A program made the position numbers and the translations under genes. Positions 55,401-64,000 of a DNA stretch of 64,000 nucleotides are shown here, piece after piece. The DNA is from Salvia splendens (taxonomy: Eukaryota; Streptophyta; Magnoliopsida; Lamiales; Lamiaceae). The notes beneath the pieces were generated by a model. That model did no database searches. It worked only from the letters and a program-made list of their open reading frames with translations, and was not told the DNA's origin. The DNA lies in NCBI RefSeq assembly GCF_004379255.2, contig NC_056048.1:7846001-7910000 (forward strand), in the 5' to 3' direction. How positions within the stretch are numbered: the stretch's first letter is position 1; every line of letters starts with the position of its first letter.

Positions 55401-57250
55401 CCGTGAGTCAGCAACACACTACTCTGTTGAGCTATCTCGTCCACATAGTAGAGTCCTTCTCGTTCAGTGCCACGCCCAACAATCGTCCCCGTCCGAATAT
55501 CCTGTAACATACAAAATGAGGGTTGCATCAACAAAGTACAATTAAGCTCCTTTGTAACATGACTGACTGATAGCAGCTTGTGAGACAAGGACGGAACGTA
55601 TAAACAATTTGAGATACTCAGAGTGGGCAAAATTTTAATTGTTCCTGCTCCTTGAACTGGAAGTAATTCCCCATTAGCTGTCTGAACATAGCTTTTCTTG
55701 GATTTAGTGATTTCAGTAAAATCAGCGATGTCAAATGACATAGTGTCAGTTGCTCCGCAGTCAAAAATCCAGTCCCTGTCTATATGCGGTTTTTCGGAAG
55801 TAAGGCATGCAGTAGAGAGTGTTTCAAGTACAGACAAACTATTTTTGCACTGAATTTTTGGGTTAATTTCCGAAAATGAATTAGATGTGGGTCTTTTTCC
55901 AATAATATGTGAGTAATGGGGCGCATTGTCTAATTTCGGATTATCCAGGGACCTGGCAGAAAGGATATGGGGTGTCTGGCATAATTCATTAGAAGCAAAG
56001 GGTGTATTATGTGATAATGGCAAAGTTCGGGGTGTATTGAATGAGGAACCTGATTTTGAGGGGCTTAATTGCAAAATTCTCCCTCTTTTACCTTGGCAAG
56101 CCCTAGCCTTCGCCATTTCTTCCCCTGTCTGCGCCGATGACTCTCCTCCTCCCTCGATTTCGCCGGGTCTGGTACTGGTGCTACCCGCCGTGCAAGCGGT
56201 GCCGGAAGCCCGGTCACCACCGGCTGGTATGGTTGTCCCTGTCCCTCCTCGGCGGTTGCCATTTCGCGAAGCTCTCTTCCGCTTCATCTCGTCCCACCAC
56301 TCCGGGTACCCAACGAAGAGGAAGCACTGGTCTTTTGTGTGCTTTCTCCCCCCACAATGGCTGCAGATCAGTTTGTTTCGAGCGTCGTCTGCCTGTCGCT
56401 CTTCTCCTCGGAAAGGGGTCTGCCCCGGCCGTCCTCCGCCGCGCGAAGCGAGACCCGTCCCGATTCCGCCACTGGGTTGAGATTCTCTTCCTTCGGCAAC
56501 CTGGGGTTTGAGTACTCCGTCGTTTGTTGCTTCGCGCCGGACGGTCGCGTAGGCGTCCCGGACTGAAGGGAGGGGCTCCCGCTTGAGAATTTCTCTCCGG
56601 GTCACTTCGTGTTCGTCGTTAAGTGCCATTAGGAATTGGAAGAGCCTGGTCTCTTGTCTCTCTCGGTTGTAGACCATGATATCCTCCGGGTCCTTCATTG
56701 GGTTTGGCTTCTTTCTGTCAATCGACATCCAAAGGCTTTGGAGTCGATTCCACAGCTGTTCAAGGGTCATTTCGCCCTGTTTGATGTTGCTTGCCCGGTG
56801 TAAGTCGTAGACTTGGAGTGAGTCTCCTCCACTGCCGTATGTCACGGCTAGTCCCTCCCAGAGCTCTCGAGCCGTTGGGTATTGCGATACCTCATTCACG
56901 AGTTCGGGTTCCATGTTGTTGATGATCCACCCGAACACGCAGTGATCCAATTTTTGCCATGTCTCGTGGCTGGGATCTGTTTCTGCCAGAGGTTCCGAAT
57001 CCTTCGAGATATGAGAGGTTAAGCCTTTTCCCCCGATTGCACGTTTGATGAGGTTCGCCCACAGTGGGTAGTTGTCTCCCGATAACTTGGTTGAGACGAC
57101 TACTTCACCGAGGTTGTCTGTGTTTACCGTCGTCTGCCGTGGGGGGATTGGCACGGTCTGGAGGTGTCGGAGGAATTCTGCAAACTTCATTGTGATGTCG
57201 TCTGAGAAGTTCACCATCGAACTCTTATTCTCGTTTTCTGATTCTGACAT
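52469..57250 (-). CDS. Copia (Ale) Gag-Pol polyprotein, full length
   Basis: A single 1593-codon ORF without stops. Gag occupies about residues 40-250 (LSGDNYPLWANLIKRAI, then LQVYDLHR). A CCHC zinc knuckle CSHCGGRKHTKDQC lies near 295-308. The protease has DCGAT, where DSGAT or DTGAT is usual. The pre-integrase region has WHRRLGHPS, and the integrase has HSDIWGP, SDNGGEY and PEQNGVAERKNR (D-D-E). RT has YVDD near 1277, and RNase H has ALSSAEAEFRG and a conserved CDNKAAISIA. The protein assembles particles, copies RNA to cDNA and inserts it. Length and domain order fit a functional element; the start is the ATG 115 bp inside the 5' LTR. Confidence 0.95.
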   Translation of the reverse strand: MSESENENKSSMVNFSDDITMKFAEFLRHLQTVPIPPRQTTVNTDNLGEVVVSTKLSGDNYPLWANLIKRAIGGKGLTSHISKDSEPLAETDPSHETWQKLDHCVFGWIINNMEPELVNEVSQYPTARELWEGLAVTYGSGGDSLQVYDLHRASNIKQGEMTLEQLWNRLQSLWMSIDRKKPNPMKDPEDIMVYNRERQETRLFQFLMALNDEHEVTRREILKREPLPSVRDAYATVRREATNDGVLKPQVAEGRESQPSGGIGTGLASRGGGRPGQTPFRGEERQADDARNKLICSHCGGRKHTKDQCFLFVGYPEWWDEMKRKRASRNGNRRGGTGTTIPAGGDRASGTACTAGSTSTRPGEIEGGGESSAQTGEEMAKARACQGKRGRILQLSPSKSGSSFNTPRTLPLSHNTPFASNELCQTPHILSARSLDNPKLDNAPHYSHIIGKRPTSNSFSEINPKIQCKNSLSVLETLSTACLTSEKPHIDRDWIFDCGATDTMSFDIADFTEITKSKKSYVQTANGELLPVQGAGTIKILPTLSISNCLYVPSLSHKLLSVSHVTKELNCTLLMQPSFCMLQDIRTGTIVGRGTEREGLYYVDEIAQQSSVLLTHGSTDRQAWLWHRRLGHPSLGYLKTLFPRFDKISHLNCDTCFLAKSHRHSFRINNTRVDHVFSLIHSDIWGPAPVMGGGGFKYFLLFIDDCSRMTWVYFLKSKSEVFEKFVLFYTFVQTQYKKNIQILRSDNGGEYVNSQMQQFFAKNGLIHQTTCPHTPEQNGVAERKNRKLLEMTRALLIDSKVPKSFWPEALATSAYTLNRLPTKGLDRKTPIQVLSSHTELPLPLTLDPKIFGCSVFIHIPKIERTKLSPCAIKGVFVGYGMHQKGYRCYDPKSKRMFVTMNCDFVENEHFYHQLSGQGEKEPETEIDPLSLLPNPIINPSPNPNLIPNPNPGHKPSPDREEDPTEEVSITTEHVSDTQDESINFSDIVAIQSPADIPEVREVSNPSETLRLETNHDHSKEPEASTGEQPRVLPPRSTRGIPPKKYSPDWKGRKTQYSIVNSVKAHMTEMAKVFEAALYEEDISHSVEEATKHKHWRDAMKREMDALLKNNTWEKCALPEGKRPVGCRWIFTIKRRADGSIERYKARLVAKGYTQTYGVDYAETFSPVAKMSTVRVLLTVAANKNWPLHQFDVTNAFLHGELKKEEEVYMEVPPGYSDEFAPGQVCRLKKTLYGLKQSPRVWFGRFCQAMEKYGYQQSNSDHTLFLKRVGNKITCLLIYVDDMIITGNDTEEIEELRANLFKEFEMKDLGALKYFLGIEVLRSKKGIFLRQKKYVLDLLTETGLLDCKPAETPMVQNHGLKIEEGARTTDRERYQRLVGKLIYLAHTRPDIAYAVGVISQFMHNPQEEHMNAAMRVVRYLKGTVGYGVLLKNGGHLEVSGYTDADWASNPIDRKSTAGYFTFIGDNLVTWRSKKQKVVALSSAEAEFRGVKSGITEILWIRRLLTEVGFPPTQKSKLFCDNKAAISIAENPVQHDRTKHVEIDRHFIKEKIEKGIIELPFVRSEDQLADILTKAVNARMFEEVLDKLSIGDAVT

Positions 57251-57365
57251 CGCTCTTTTTCTGATGATTGCAGGTTTCTGCCTCTTAGCCGGGGTTCGAG
57301 ATTGGTATTTGGACGATGATGATGTTATATTCTGAGTCCCTATTGCTCAACCTGCTCTGATACCA

Positions 57366-57586
57366 TGTTAAGATGGATAACCGAGAGGGAATAAGCGATA
57401 GACATGGTTGTGATTAGTTTTCTGTGTTGTATTGATCGAATGGAGCAACTCTCTTAATATAGAGAGTTGCCCTAAATTACATATGGAAGAAGATCCCCTA
57501 ATTATGATTGTATCAATCATATCAATTACATATTAATCTCATGATTCATTCCCTAATTACAATTATTTTCTTTCCATATTCTAACA
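57366..57586 (-). repeat. Copia (Ale) 5' LTR
   Basis: It matches the other LTR except for one base in the GAGGGA(A/G)..AAGCG stretch (a T at about 57392 where the other copy has G). Confidence 0.95.
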
Positions 57587-57591
57587 CTATT

Positions 57592-59007
57592 CACTTTAGA
57601 GTGTCCACAATAGAGTGGAAGCCCAGCTACAAAATCTCTTCAACAACCTCAAAAACTCTCCTGCCACACCATCACAAAATAAATTAGGTTTCACCGTGGA
57701 GTAATATTTTGCCAATGTGAGAATCACCGTGGAGTTTTATCCTAGGTTTCAGACTTTTGAAAAAACTTAATTTTGACGAATAGTGAAAACTTTTTCTGTG
57801 AACATTAAATGATGAATTAATATAGTGCGAATATACAAAATATTGTGTCTCCAATTTTCTTCCTTATTTTCAAATGAATTGAGTAAATGCAATGCAGGTG
57901 GGAAAGGGAGTTGGCTAATGATGATCCATTAAAACTATTAGTATGGGCAACGTGAATTTAATGTGAAGAAGATGTTCAACTAAGATCCCAATCAGTCCAC
58001 ATTCTAGCTAACTCGATGTGGAATTATGACGTTGCTTTCTTTGAAAATAGACTTCTTACTTTGAAAAGTCTCCTAGATAAAATGATGACCCAAAAAAAGG
58101 ATAGTGAAATATTCATAAATAGTAAATTAATGTTTTCATGAATGTACATGATTCCTTGCAACAGAGTAGACCATGCACGTGAATTCAACTGTTGTCTGTA
58201 CAAAATATTCCCAGAGAACAAACATATTGTCAATTTGACTATAAAATGTGCCGTTAATAATAATATAAAGAAATCCATTACGTAGCTATTGGTTATAGAA
58301 TTAACTTTAATCTTATAGTTGTAATTAAGTATTAATTTTTAGCTTGTAGTGAGAATATAGATGCTATTATCCTTAAAAATTTTAAATTACAATAATTTTA
58401 CTTAATTTAAACCTAAACTTGATTTGTGTATTTCGGTCGATTATAATATTTGTACGGTTATCATAAAGTTAGTTAAATTTGTCAACAAATAGCTTCTTTA
58501 ATAAGAGTGACTTAGATGATAGTACCATAACTTTTTTACCATTGAAATAACTCCCTCGTACCATTGGTTCCAAGAAAAAGTTATTGTTCTTATTCATAAA
58601 ACTTACTCCATTTTGTTTAAAATGACTATCGTTTTGAATAAAAAATATTGTCATCTAATATATTATATATAGATCAACTCATTGTCTGCCGTAGTTGGCT
58701 TGGCTACTTCTAATTTTCTTACTCCGTTTAATACCTTATAAATAAAAAAACAACTCGCATCATCATTTTCTCAAAATTATGCATAAACCTACCAATGAAG
58801 GCAGAAAAAATAAACTGCTAATTAAACATTGCAAAATGATGGAATGTTCATTACAATATAATACTACTAGCATTCTAGATTAGATTATCATCCCAATTAT
58901 GTCAATTCTGAATGCTAATTTTGTTAATAATTGGCATTGCACTGATTCATAGCAGCTTTAAACTAATAAATCCCAATAGAAAAAACCCCATATATTTTTT
59001 TTGCAAG
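57592..59007. other. AT-rich spacer
   Basis: No gene or complete element is recognised. A minus-strand hydrophobic ORF at 58024-58278 is likely chance. Confidence 0.6.
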
Positions 59008-59010
59008 TAG

Positions 59011-61000
59011 GAGCATGCACAACGGAGAGCAGGCGCTCGTCAGTCCGCCGCTGCGTTGCTCGATGCATTGAGCACGTCCGTGCCAGCGAGCAGGCGACGT
59101 GGCCGCGTGTGATTGGCCAACGGCATATCCGTTGGAAAAAAAAATTTAATTTTTTTTTAAAATCGAAAATAATACCAAAAAATAAAAAAAAATTTCCCAA
59201 TCCCAAAAAATGGCCGTTTTTTTGCCCGTTTTTCTGTATTTTTTAATTTTTTCCCCCAAAATCATCTATAAATACACACATTCATCATCCATTTTTCACA
59301 TCAAATCATCTCTCATTTATATTTTTCATACAACTTATCTACACCTTTATCTCTCACTCAAAACCTCAAATGGATTTCACCCATCTCATTGCGGAAGCGG
59401 AGCGCGAAGAACAAGAATACTACGAACAACATCGTGCCGCTTATGAAGCATATGTCGCAGCGAATACCCCCGCCCCTCCTCCTCAACCAACTAAATCAAG
59501 TCGCTGCTACATCCATCGTGACAGGGAGGGAGCCCACGAAAGGCTCGTTGCCGACTATTTTGCCGACCAACCGCGGTTTCTGGAAGATTACTTTAGGCGC
59601 CGTTTTCGCATGTCAAAGCGCTTGTTTATGCGTATTGTCAACACATTGTCCACCTGTGTTGAATTCTTCCAAACAGGTCCAGATGCAGCCGGTCGGCAAA
59701 GTCTCTCGGCGTTGCAGAAGTGTACGTGTGCCATCCGACAACTCGCTACTGGGCAAACGGCTGACCTCTTCGACGAGTATTTGCATGTCGGTGAGTCCAC
59801 TGGAATCCTTTGTCTTAAAATTTTTGCGAGGGTATTCGTACAACTTTCGGTGAAGAATTCCTTCGGGGGCACCCACCACCGATGATTGCCAACGGTTGCT
59901 TCGTCTTCACGAATCAGTCCATGGCTTTCCCGGTATGCTTGGCAGCATTGACTACATGCATTGGAGGTGGAAGGATTGCCCGACTGCTTGGAGGGGGCAA
60001 CACTTAAGCGGCCACAAAGGCGGCGGCCCAACACTTATCCTTGAAGCGGTCGCCGACTACCTCCTATGGATTTGGCATACATATTTCGGTGTTGTCGGAT
60101 CCAACAACGACTTGAACGTGCTCTATTCTTCACCCCTCTTCAATGATGTGTTGAATGGTGTAGCACCGGCGATCGACTTCACCGTCAACGGAAATGTATA
60201 CCACATGGGTTACTATCTCGCCGATGGTATCTACCCAAGGTGGTCGACTTTCGTGAAGACGCTCAGCAACCCGCAAGACCCGAGACGGGTTCTTTTTGCG
60301 CAGCGTCAAGAGTCCGCGCGGAAAGACGTCGAAAGAGCCTTTGGGGTCCTTCAAGCCCGATTCAACATTGTGAAGGCCCCGTCTCGGCTGTGGTACGTAA
60401 AAAATATCGCCGACATCATGTACACGTGTATTATCTTACACAACATGATTATAGCCGATGAAGGACCGAGGGCGGCTAGCTTTTACGACGAGGATGAAGC
60501 AGGAAGCTCAAGCGCGAAGTCTCCTCCACGCCGAGGTGTGCATACGACGGTGGGTGAGAGGATCGAAACAAGGCACACAATGCACGATACCCGAACCCGC
60601 GTTGAGCTACAAGATGACCTAATCAAACACATTTGGGCGAAATTCGGCCACGAGTAGTGGTTTTTTTATTTTAGGAGTTGAATTATGTATTTTTTATTTT
60701 TAGGAGTTTAATTATGTAATTTTTAATTTTTAGGATTTTAATTATGTCATTTTTATTTTTTAAGATTTTAATTATGTAATTTTTAATGTATTTTGTAATA
60801 TTATTCCGGGTATGTTTAATGTATTTTAATTTTGTGGAAATGTTTTTATTTAAATTGAATAATGGAATGATGGGACCCTTGTGCTCGTCCTTGCGGAAGA
60901 GCACGACTGTGGGTGTTGTGCTCTTGCCTAAGAGCATGCAGAAAAAGTGGGGTCGGGCCCACAACCGTGTTCGTTGGCAAGAGCACGGTTGTGGATGCTT
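59011..61000 (+). mobile_element. PIF/Harbinger DNA transposon, degenerate
   Basis: The left end GAGCATGCACAAC and the right end read inwards AAGCATCCACAAC resemble those of the Harbinger at 17.8-19.8 kb. Flanks are TAG (59008-59010) and TAA (61001-61003), so the 3-bp target repeat is not exact. Subterminal sequence is rich in AAGAGCA/GAGCACG motifs, different from the CGTCTC motifs of the other copy. It contains a frameshifted transposase gene. Confidence 0.75.
59370..60657 (+). pseudogene. PIF/Harbinger transposase, frameshifted
   Basis: Two ORFs (59370-59885 and 59896-60657) make up one transposase homologous to that at 18103-19359. The first has the N-terminal helical region with YFRRRFRMSKRLF and LQKCTCAIRQLATGQ. 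The second has the DDE core with GSIDYMHW, GVVGSNNDLNVL and DVERAFGVLQARF and the CIILHNMI segment. Between them the frame shifts around 59810-59820 and again around 59865-59880, ending in an early TGA. The catalytic triad is present in the second part but the protein is split. Length of the combined region (~425 codons) is close to the intact copy. Confidence 0.9.
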
Positions 61001-61003
61001 TAA

Positions 61004-63250
61004 GGAGGAAGGGAATATTTGAATTAATTAAGAACTAAGGCTGCAACCTACAACAGAATATGATTAGATCAATTAATAATCCCAAAGTAAAATGTAAGTA
61101 CTATTCGAAGTGAATTAAGAAAGCATGAGGCGGGGCCTTCTCGAGAAATAAACCCAACGTGGGCTGATTATGAAGTCGAACCCACTTTCATTGCTTATGT
61201 ATAAACAAAAAATATTTAAATAAATAAATAAAAAGTAAAACTAAAATTTAAAATCGATTATGCTAACAGACAAGAGTATACATGTACAATATATAGATTG
61301 CCAATTTTGTCTTCAAATAGTTGTTTTGTAACGTGAACCTCCCTCATAGTTGCTGCATTACAAGTTACAACATACCATAAAACCTTGGCTATTACTAACT
61401 TAACATAAAATTGAACATTTATCATCATGTGTTAAAAACCAAGACCTTTCAAAGCTACACTGAAAAATAGGACGATTAAGAAATTGCAATTTTAAAAGTG
61501 ATAATGAGCAAAGTGGAGACAAGTAGAGGACCCAATTGAAAAAAAAAGCAAATAATTGAGTGAAGATTTAGGATTTGATATTAAAAAAAAGAGAGAATAA
61601 TAAAAGGCATGATATTTATATTACTTTTTATAGAAAAATAGGTTGTAAAGGGGCCTAATCAAAATGATGTGAAAACGTGCATGTGGCTTGAAACCTAAAA
61701 GCAATGAGAAAAACAAAAGTACAACCCCTTAAAGCATGAGAGTTAAAGTTAGGGGCTGCCCATTTATCATTGTTGAATAAAATTGGACCACCATATGATG
61801 TGAGTGGCCATAATTGCCTCAATATATAATGGAATAACCAAGAGTTTACATATAATATTAAATTGGAATTCGATATATATGATAATATGATGTATTTCTT
61901 TGGGTTCACGTCCATTCATTTTTCTAGTTCCAAATATATCAACTACTACTATTGTTCTTAAATGTATGTATCACCTTCTTTGTAACTATAAAAAAATTGC
62001 ATAAATCTACACTTATATATTTATACTACTAGTGTCCAATTAATACGGGACTCATATTACTACTGGCGCAAAAAGGGCGTCACTAGTTGCTTAAATGATT
62101 TCGTTTTCAACATTGCTTATAGCATCATGGCAACACAATTGATTTTGTTACCAGTTACCCGACTGACACAAATGGCTTCACTAGTCGCTTAAAGGATTTC
62201 GGTTCAGCATTGCTCGTAGCCCCCGCGTCGACATAATTGCTTTGTTACCAATATTTGAATACCATATTATCCAAGTCAAAATAGTTAATCCAAATAACTT
62301 TAGTGAGTATCCATTGATCCCATACATATATTCTAGCATAGTGAGAGAATCAAGTTCGAAATTTCCCTTAAATATAGGTCAATGGATCTGCATTGGACTG
62401 TTGGCCTTTAATGGACCAATAAGATTAAGAATGAATGTTATTTCTTTGGGTTAAGCCCAATTCTTCTGCTCATTTCCAATACTGATATAATAAGCTTTTG
62501 AGCTAGGCCTTAGTGTTTAATATTGGTAGCTTGAGCAATGTAAATATTTTATGTGTTTGCCCAATCATATAAGTTTACTTTCGATCTTGACAAACTGTTA
62601 TGTAGCTCGTAACATCAGCTAATTTGTCAATTCATATTCATAGTCAAAAACTTAAGTAACAAGTTTATGGGAAAACAAATACTGTAACTAAAGCATTTTA
62701 AGAACTTTTTGACTGATAATAACAGCTTTAACACGTATGCACATAACAATTACCAATTTATCAATATTTCGAATATGATGAATTTAAAGATACTAATTTG
62801 ACAAATGAGTCGAACAAATTAAAGATACTAATTTGTTAAAGTCTTGTGATTAGGTGGCAATTATATACTCGATTTCTTTCCCTCTAATACTTACAAGAAT
62901 TTGTAACATTTAATGTTTAAAGTATATGTCTTTGACTCTGCCTCCCTACTGATTGGTTTAAATTGAATGCCTCAATATATAAAACCGGAATATATACTAA
63001 TTGAACATCATTCCGTTTGATGGCTAATTATTTTTGCGAATAAAGTTTAAGATGATTGTCCTGACATATAGAAACGGTACAATTACTATCTAGCAAATAG
63101 GAACCCCTAATAAACTCGATCTACCATGAAATACAATAGGTAATCCATAACTTATATTTTACATTTTTATAATTGAGTTGTTCGTTGCAATTGAAAATCA
63201 CCAATACTACACCTCAAGTTTGACCAACAACTATATTAACCAATAGTGTA
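61004..63250. other. AT-rich spacer with a diverged ~90-bp duplication
   Basis: No gene is recognised. Two diverged copies of a block with CACTAGT(T/C)GCTTAAA, GATTTCG and TTTGTTACCA occur at about 62063-62155 and 62163-62252. The remainder is unremarkable AT-rich DNA. Confidence 0.6.
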
Positions 63251-63252
63251 TA

Positions 63253-63489
63253 TTCCCTCCGTCCCAAAAAAGATTGTCTCATTTCCTTTTTCACACTCGT
63301 TTTGCAAAAATAATAATAAATAGTTAAAGTGGAGAGAGTAAAGTAAAAGAGAGAATAATGTAGAGAATAGTCTTACCTACATTATTATTTTTCTTATTAT
63401 ACTCTCTTTAAACTTTACCTATTTATTATTATTTTTGCAAAACTGGGTGCAAAAATTGAATTGAGACAATCTTTTTGGGACGGAAGGAG
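63253..63489. mobile_element. Stowaway MITE (237 bp)
   Basis: The left end is TTCCCTCCGTCCCAAAAAAG; the right end read inwards is CTCCTTCCGTCCCAAAAAGA. TA flanks at 63251-63252 and 63490-63491. The whole element is an extended palindrome. Confidence 0.9.
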
Positions 63490-63559
63490 TATGTCTGTAA
63501 AATTAATTAATATAACTCATATCATTTTTATTTGAATATATGACTTTGTTGAATAATTG

Positions 63560-64000
63560 GTGGACTTACATTTGGGCCCGTTTTAACCGTAGCTCATATG
63601 TATGAGAATTGGGCTGGGCCCAATAGACTTACCTCTCCACTCCAGATGCCGCCACGTGTACCCTCACTCGGATCCTTGTCTCCATCCGTTGGATCCAGGT
63701 TTGTGTTTGTTATGTGAGTGAGACCCTTGGGTTACTCACTTATATTATTCACTCTCATTCTCTCTCTGACTTCTCACTTTCTCACTACTCTCTCTCTCTC
63801 GTTCCTCTCTTCTGTTCTCCTTCTCCGACGTCTCTTCGACTGTTTCTGATGATCTCTCACGGTTGAAAGTGAAGAGGATCGTGCTACAGTAGTGTGGGAA
63901 GCAACTACTTCGGTTGTTGGGTCGGTTGTGAACTAGGGTTTTGTTTCTGGAGCGGTTTTTGTGAGGAGGTGTTCTTGAACTATTTAGATCTGGTGCTTGG
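63560..64000 (+). promoter_or_regulatory. Promoter and leader of a gene leaving the window
   Basis: GGGCCC/TGGGCC site-II-like motifs (about 63576 and 63615), a G-box CACGTG (63653-63658) and a TTATATTATT region near 63741 precede a long CT-rich tract (63753-63835), as in many plant leaders. GC-rich leader-like sequence follows to the window end. No coding start can be fixed. A plus-strand gene is expected just beyond 64000. Confidence 0.5.

Larger units (their letters stand above)
52236..57586 (-). mobile_element. Ty1/Copia retrotransposon, Ale type, young and apparently intact
   Basis: The 5351-bp element has 221-bp LTRs (52236-52456 and 57366-57586) that differ at one position that I can see, and a perfect target duplication CTATT (52231-52235 and 57587-57591). 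On the minus strand the primer site TGGTATCAGAGC (57365-57354) is complementary to initiator-Met tRNA, and a purine tract TTGAGGGGGAG precedes the 3' LTR. One ORF fills nearly the whole interior. Size, short LTRs and polyprotein resemble the Ale/Retrofit lineage. Confidence 0.95.

Noticed and set aside
58024..58278. Hydrophobic 84-codon minus-strand ORF
   Set aside because: AT-rich chance ORF with no family resemblance and no gene context.
62041..62260. CACTA transposon end
   Set aside because: CACTAGT motifs and repeats look suggestive, but no CACTA terminal repeat pair, 3-bp duplication or transposase is present.

Overview
The window is plant nuclear DNA, almost certainly from a eudicot. 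Genes are intron-rich with GT..AG introns, long AT-rich spacers separate them, and most of the sequence is transposable elements. Three host genes are supported, all on the minus strand: a PIN-LIKES (PILS) auxin carrier (14640-16424, nine exons, 389 aa), a WOX13-clade homeobox gene (42718-44855, three exons, 265 aa) and a TRM-type gene with VARLMG and DUF4378 domains (46653-50421, five coding exons, 890 aa). Exon sums and phases were checked by hand and stay open from ATG to stop. The last ~400 bp look like the promoter and leader of a plus-strand gene that runs off the window. An asterid such as Lamiales is a guess from general sequence character only.

Left part (1-14.6 kb): a deleted hAT element with a perfect 8-bp target duplication abuts a Stowaway MITE. 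More MITEs follow, then an 11.0-kb Ty3/gypsy element of the Tat type (3589-14598, TSD CTATG). It carries gag-protease, a pol with two RNase H domains, tandem repeats, and a minus-strand gene that can be spliced in frame. Its 3' LTR ends 41 bp beyond the PILS stop codon, so it sits in or next to the PILS 3' UTR.

Middle part (16.4-36 kb): upstream of PILS lie a miniature LTR element and a PIF/Harbinger transposon with an open transposase (17791-19814). Next come three adjacent inverted-repeat elements separated only by (TA)n runs (20039-25474), two of them filled with amplified short repeats. From 26337 to 34507 there is a nest: a Stowaway MITE split by a Helitron, which contains a probable gypsy-type solo LTR, which contains a hAT-like element, which contains another Stowaway.

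Right part (36-64 kb): a decayed Copia element interrupts a Tourist-like MITE (36059-42092). The WOX13-like and TRM genes follow. Then comes a very young Copia element of Ale type (52236-57586) with one open 1593-codon polyprotein and LTRs differing at one visible site, followed by a second, frameshifted Harbinger element (59011-61000) and AT-rich spacer with one more Stowaway.

The host genes do not form a pathway together; they are islands in a repeat-rich region. The strongest leads are the (TA)n-bounded element cluster, the precisely bounded Helitron nest, the Tat insertion at the PILS 3' end with a co-oriented spliced gene behind it, and the apparently intact young Copia.
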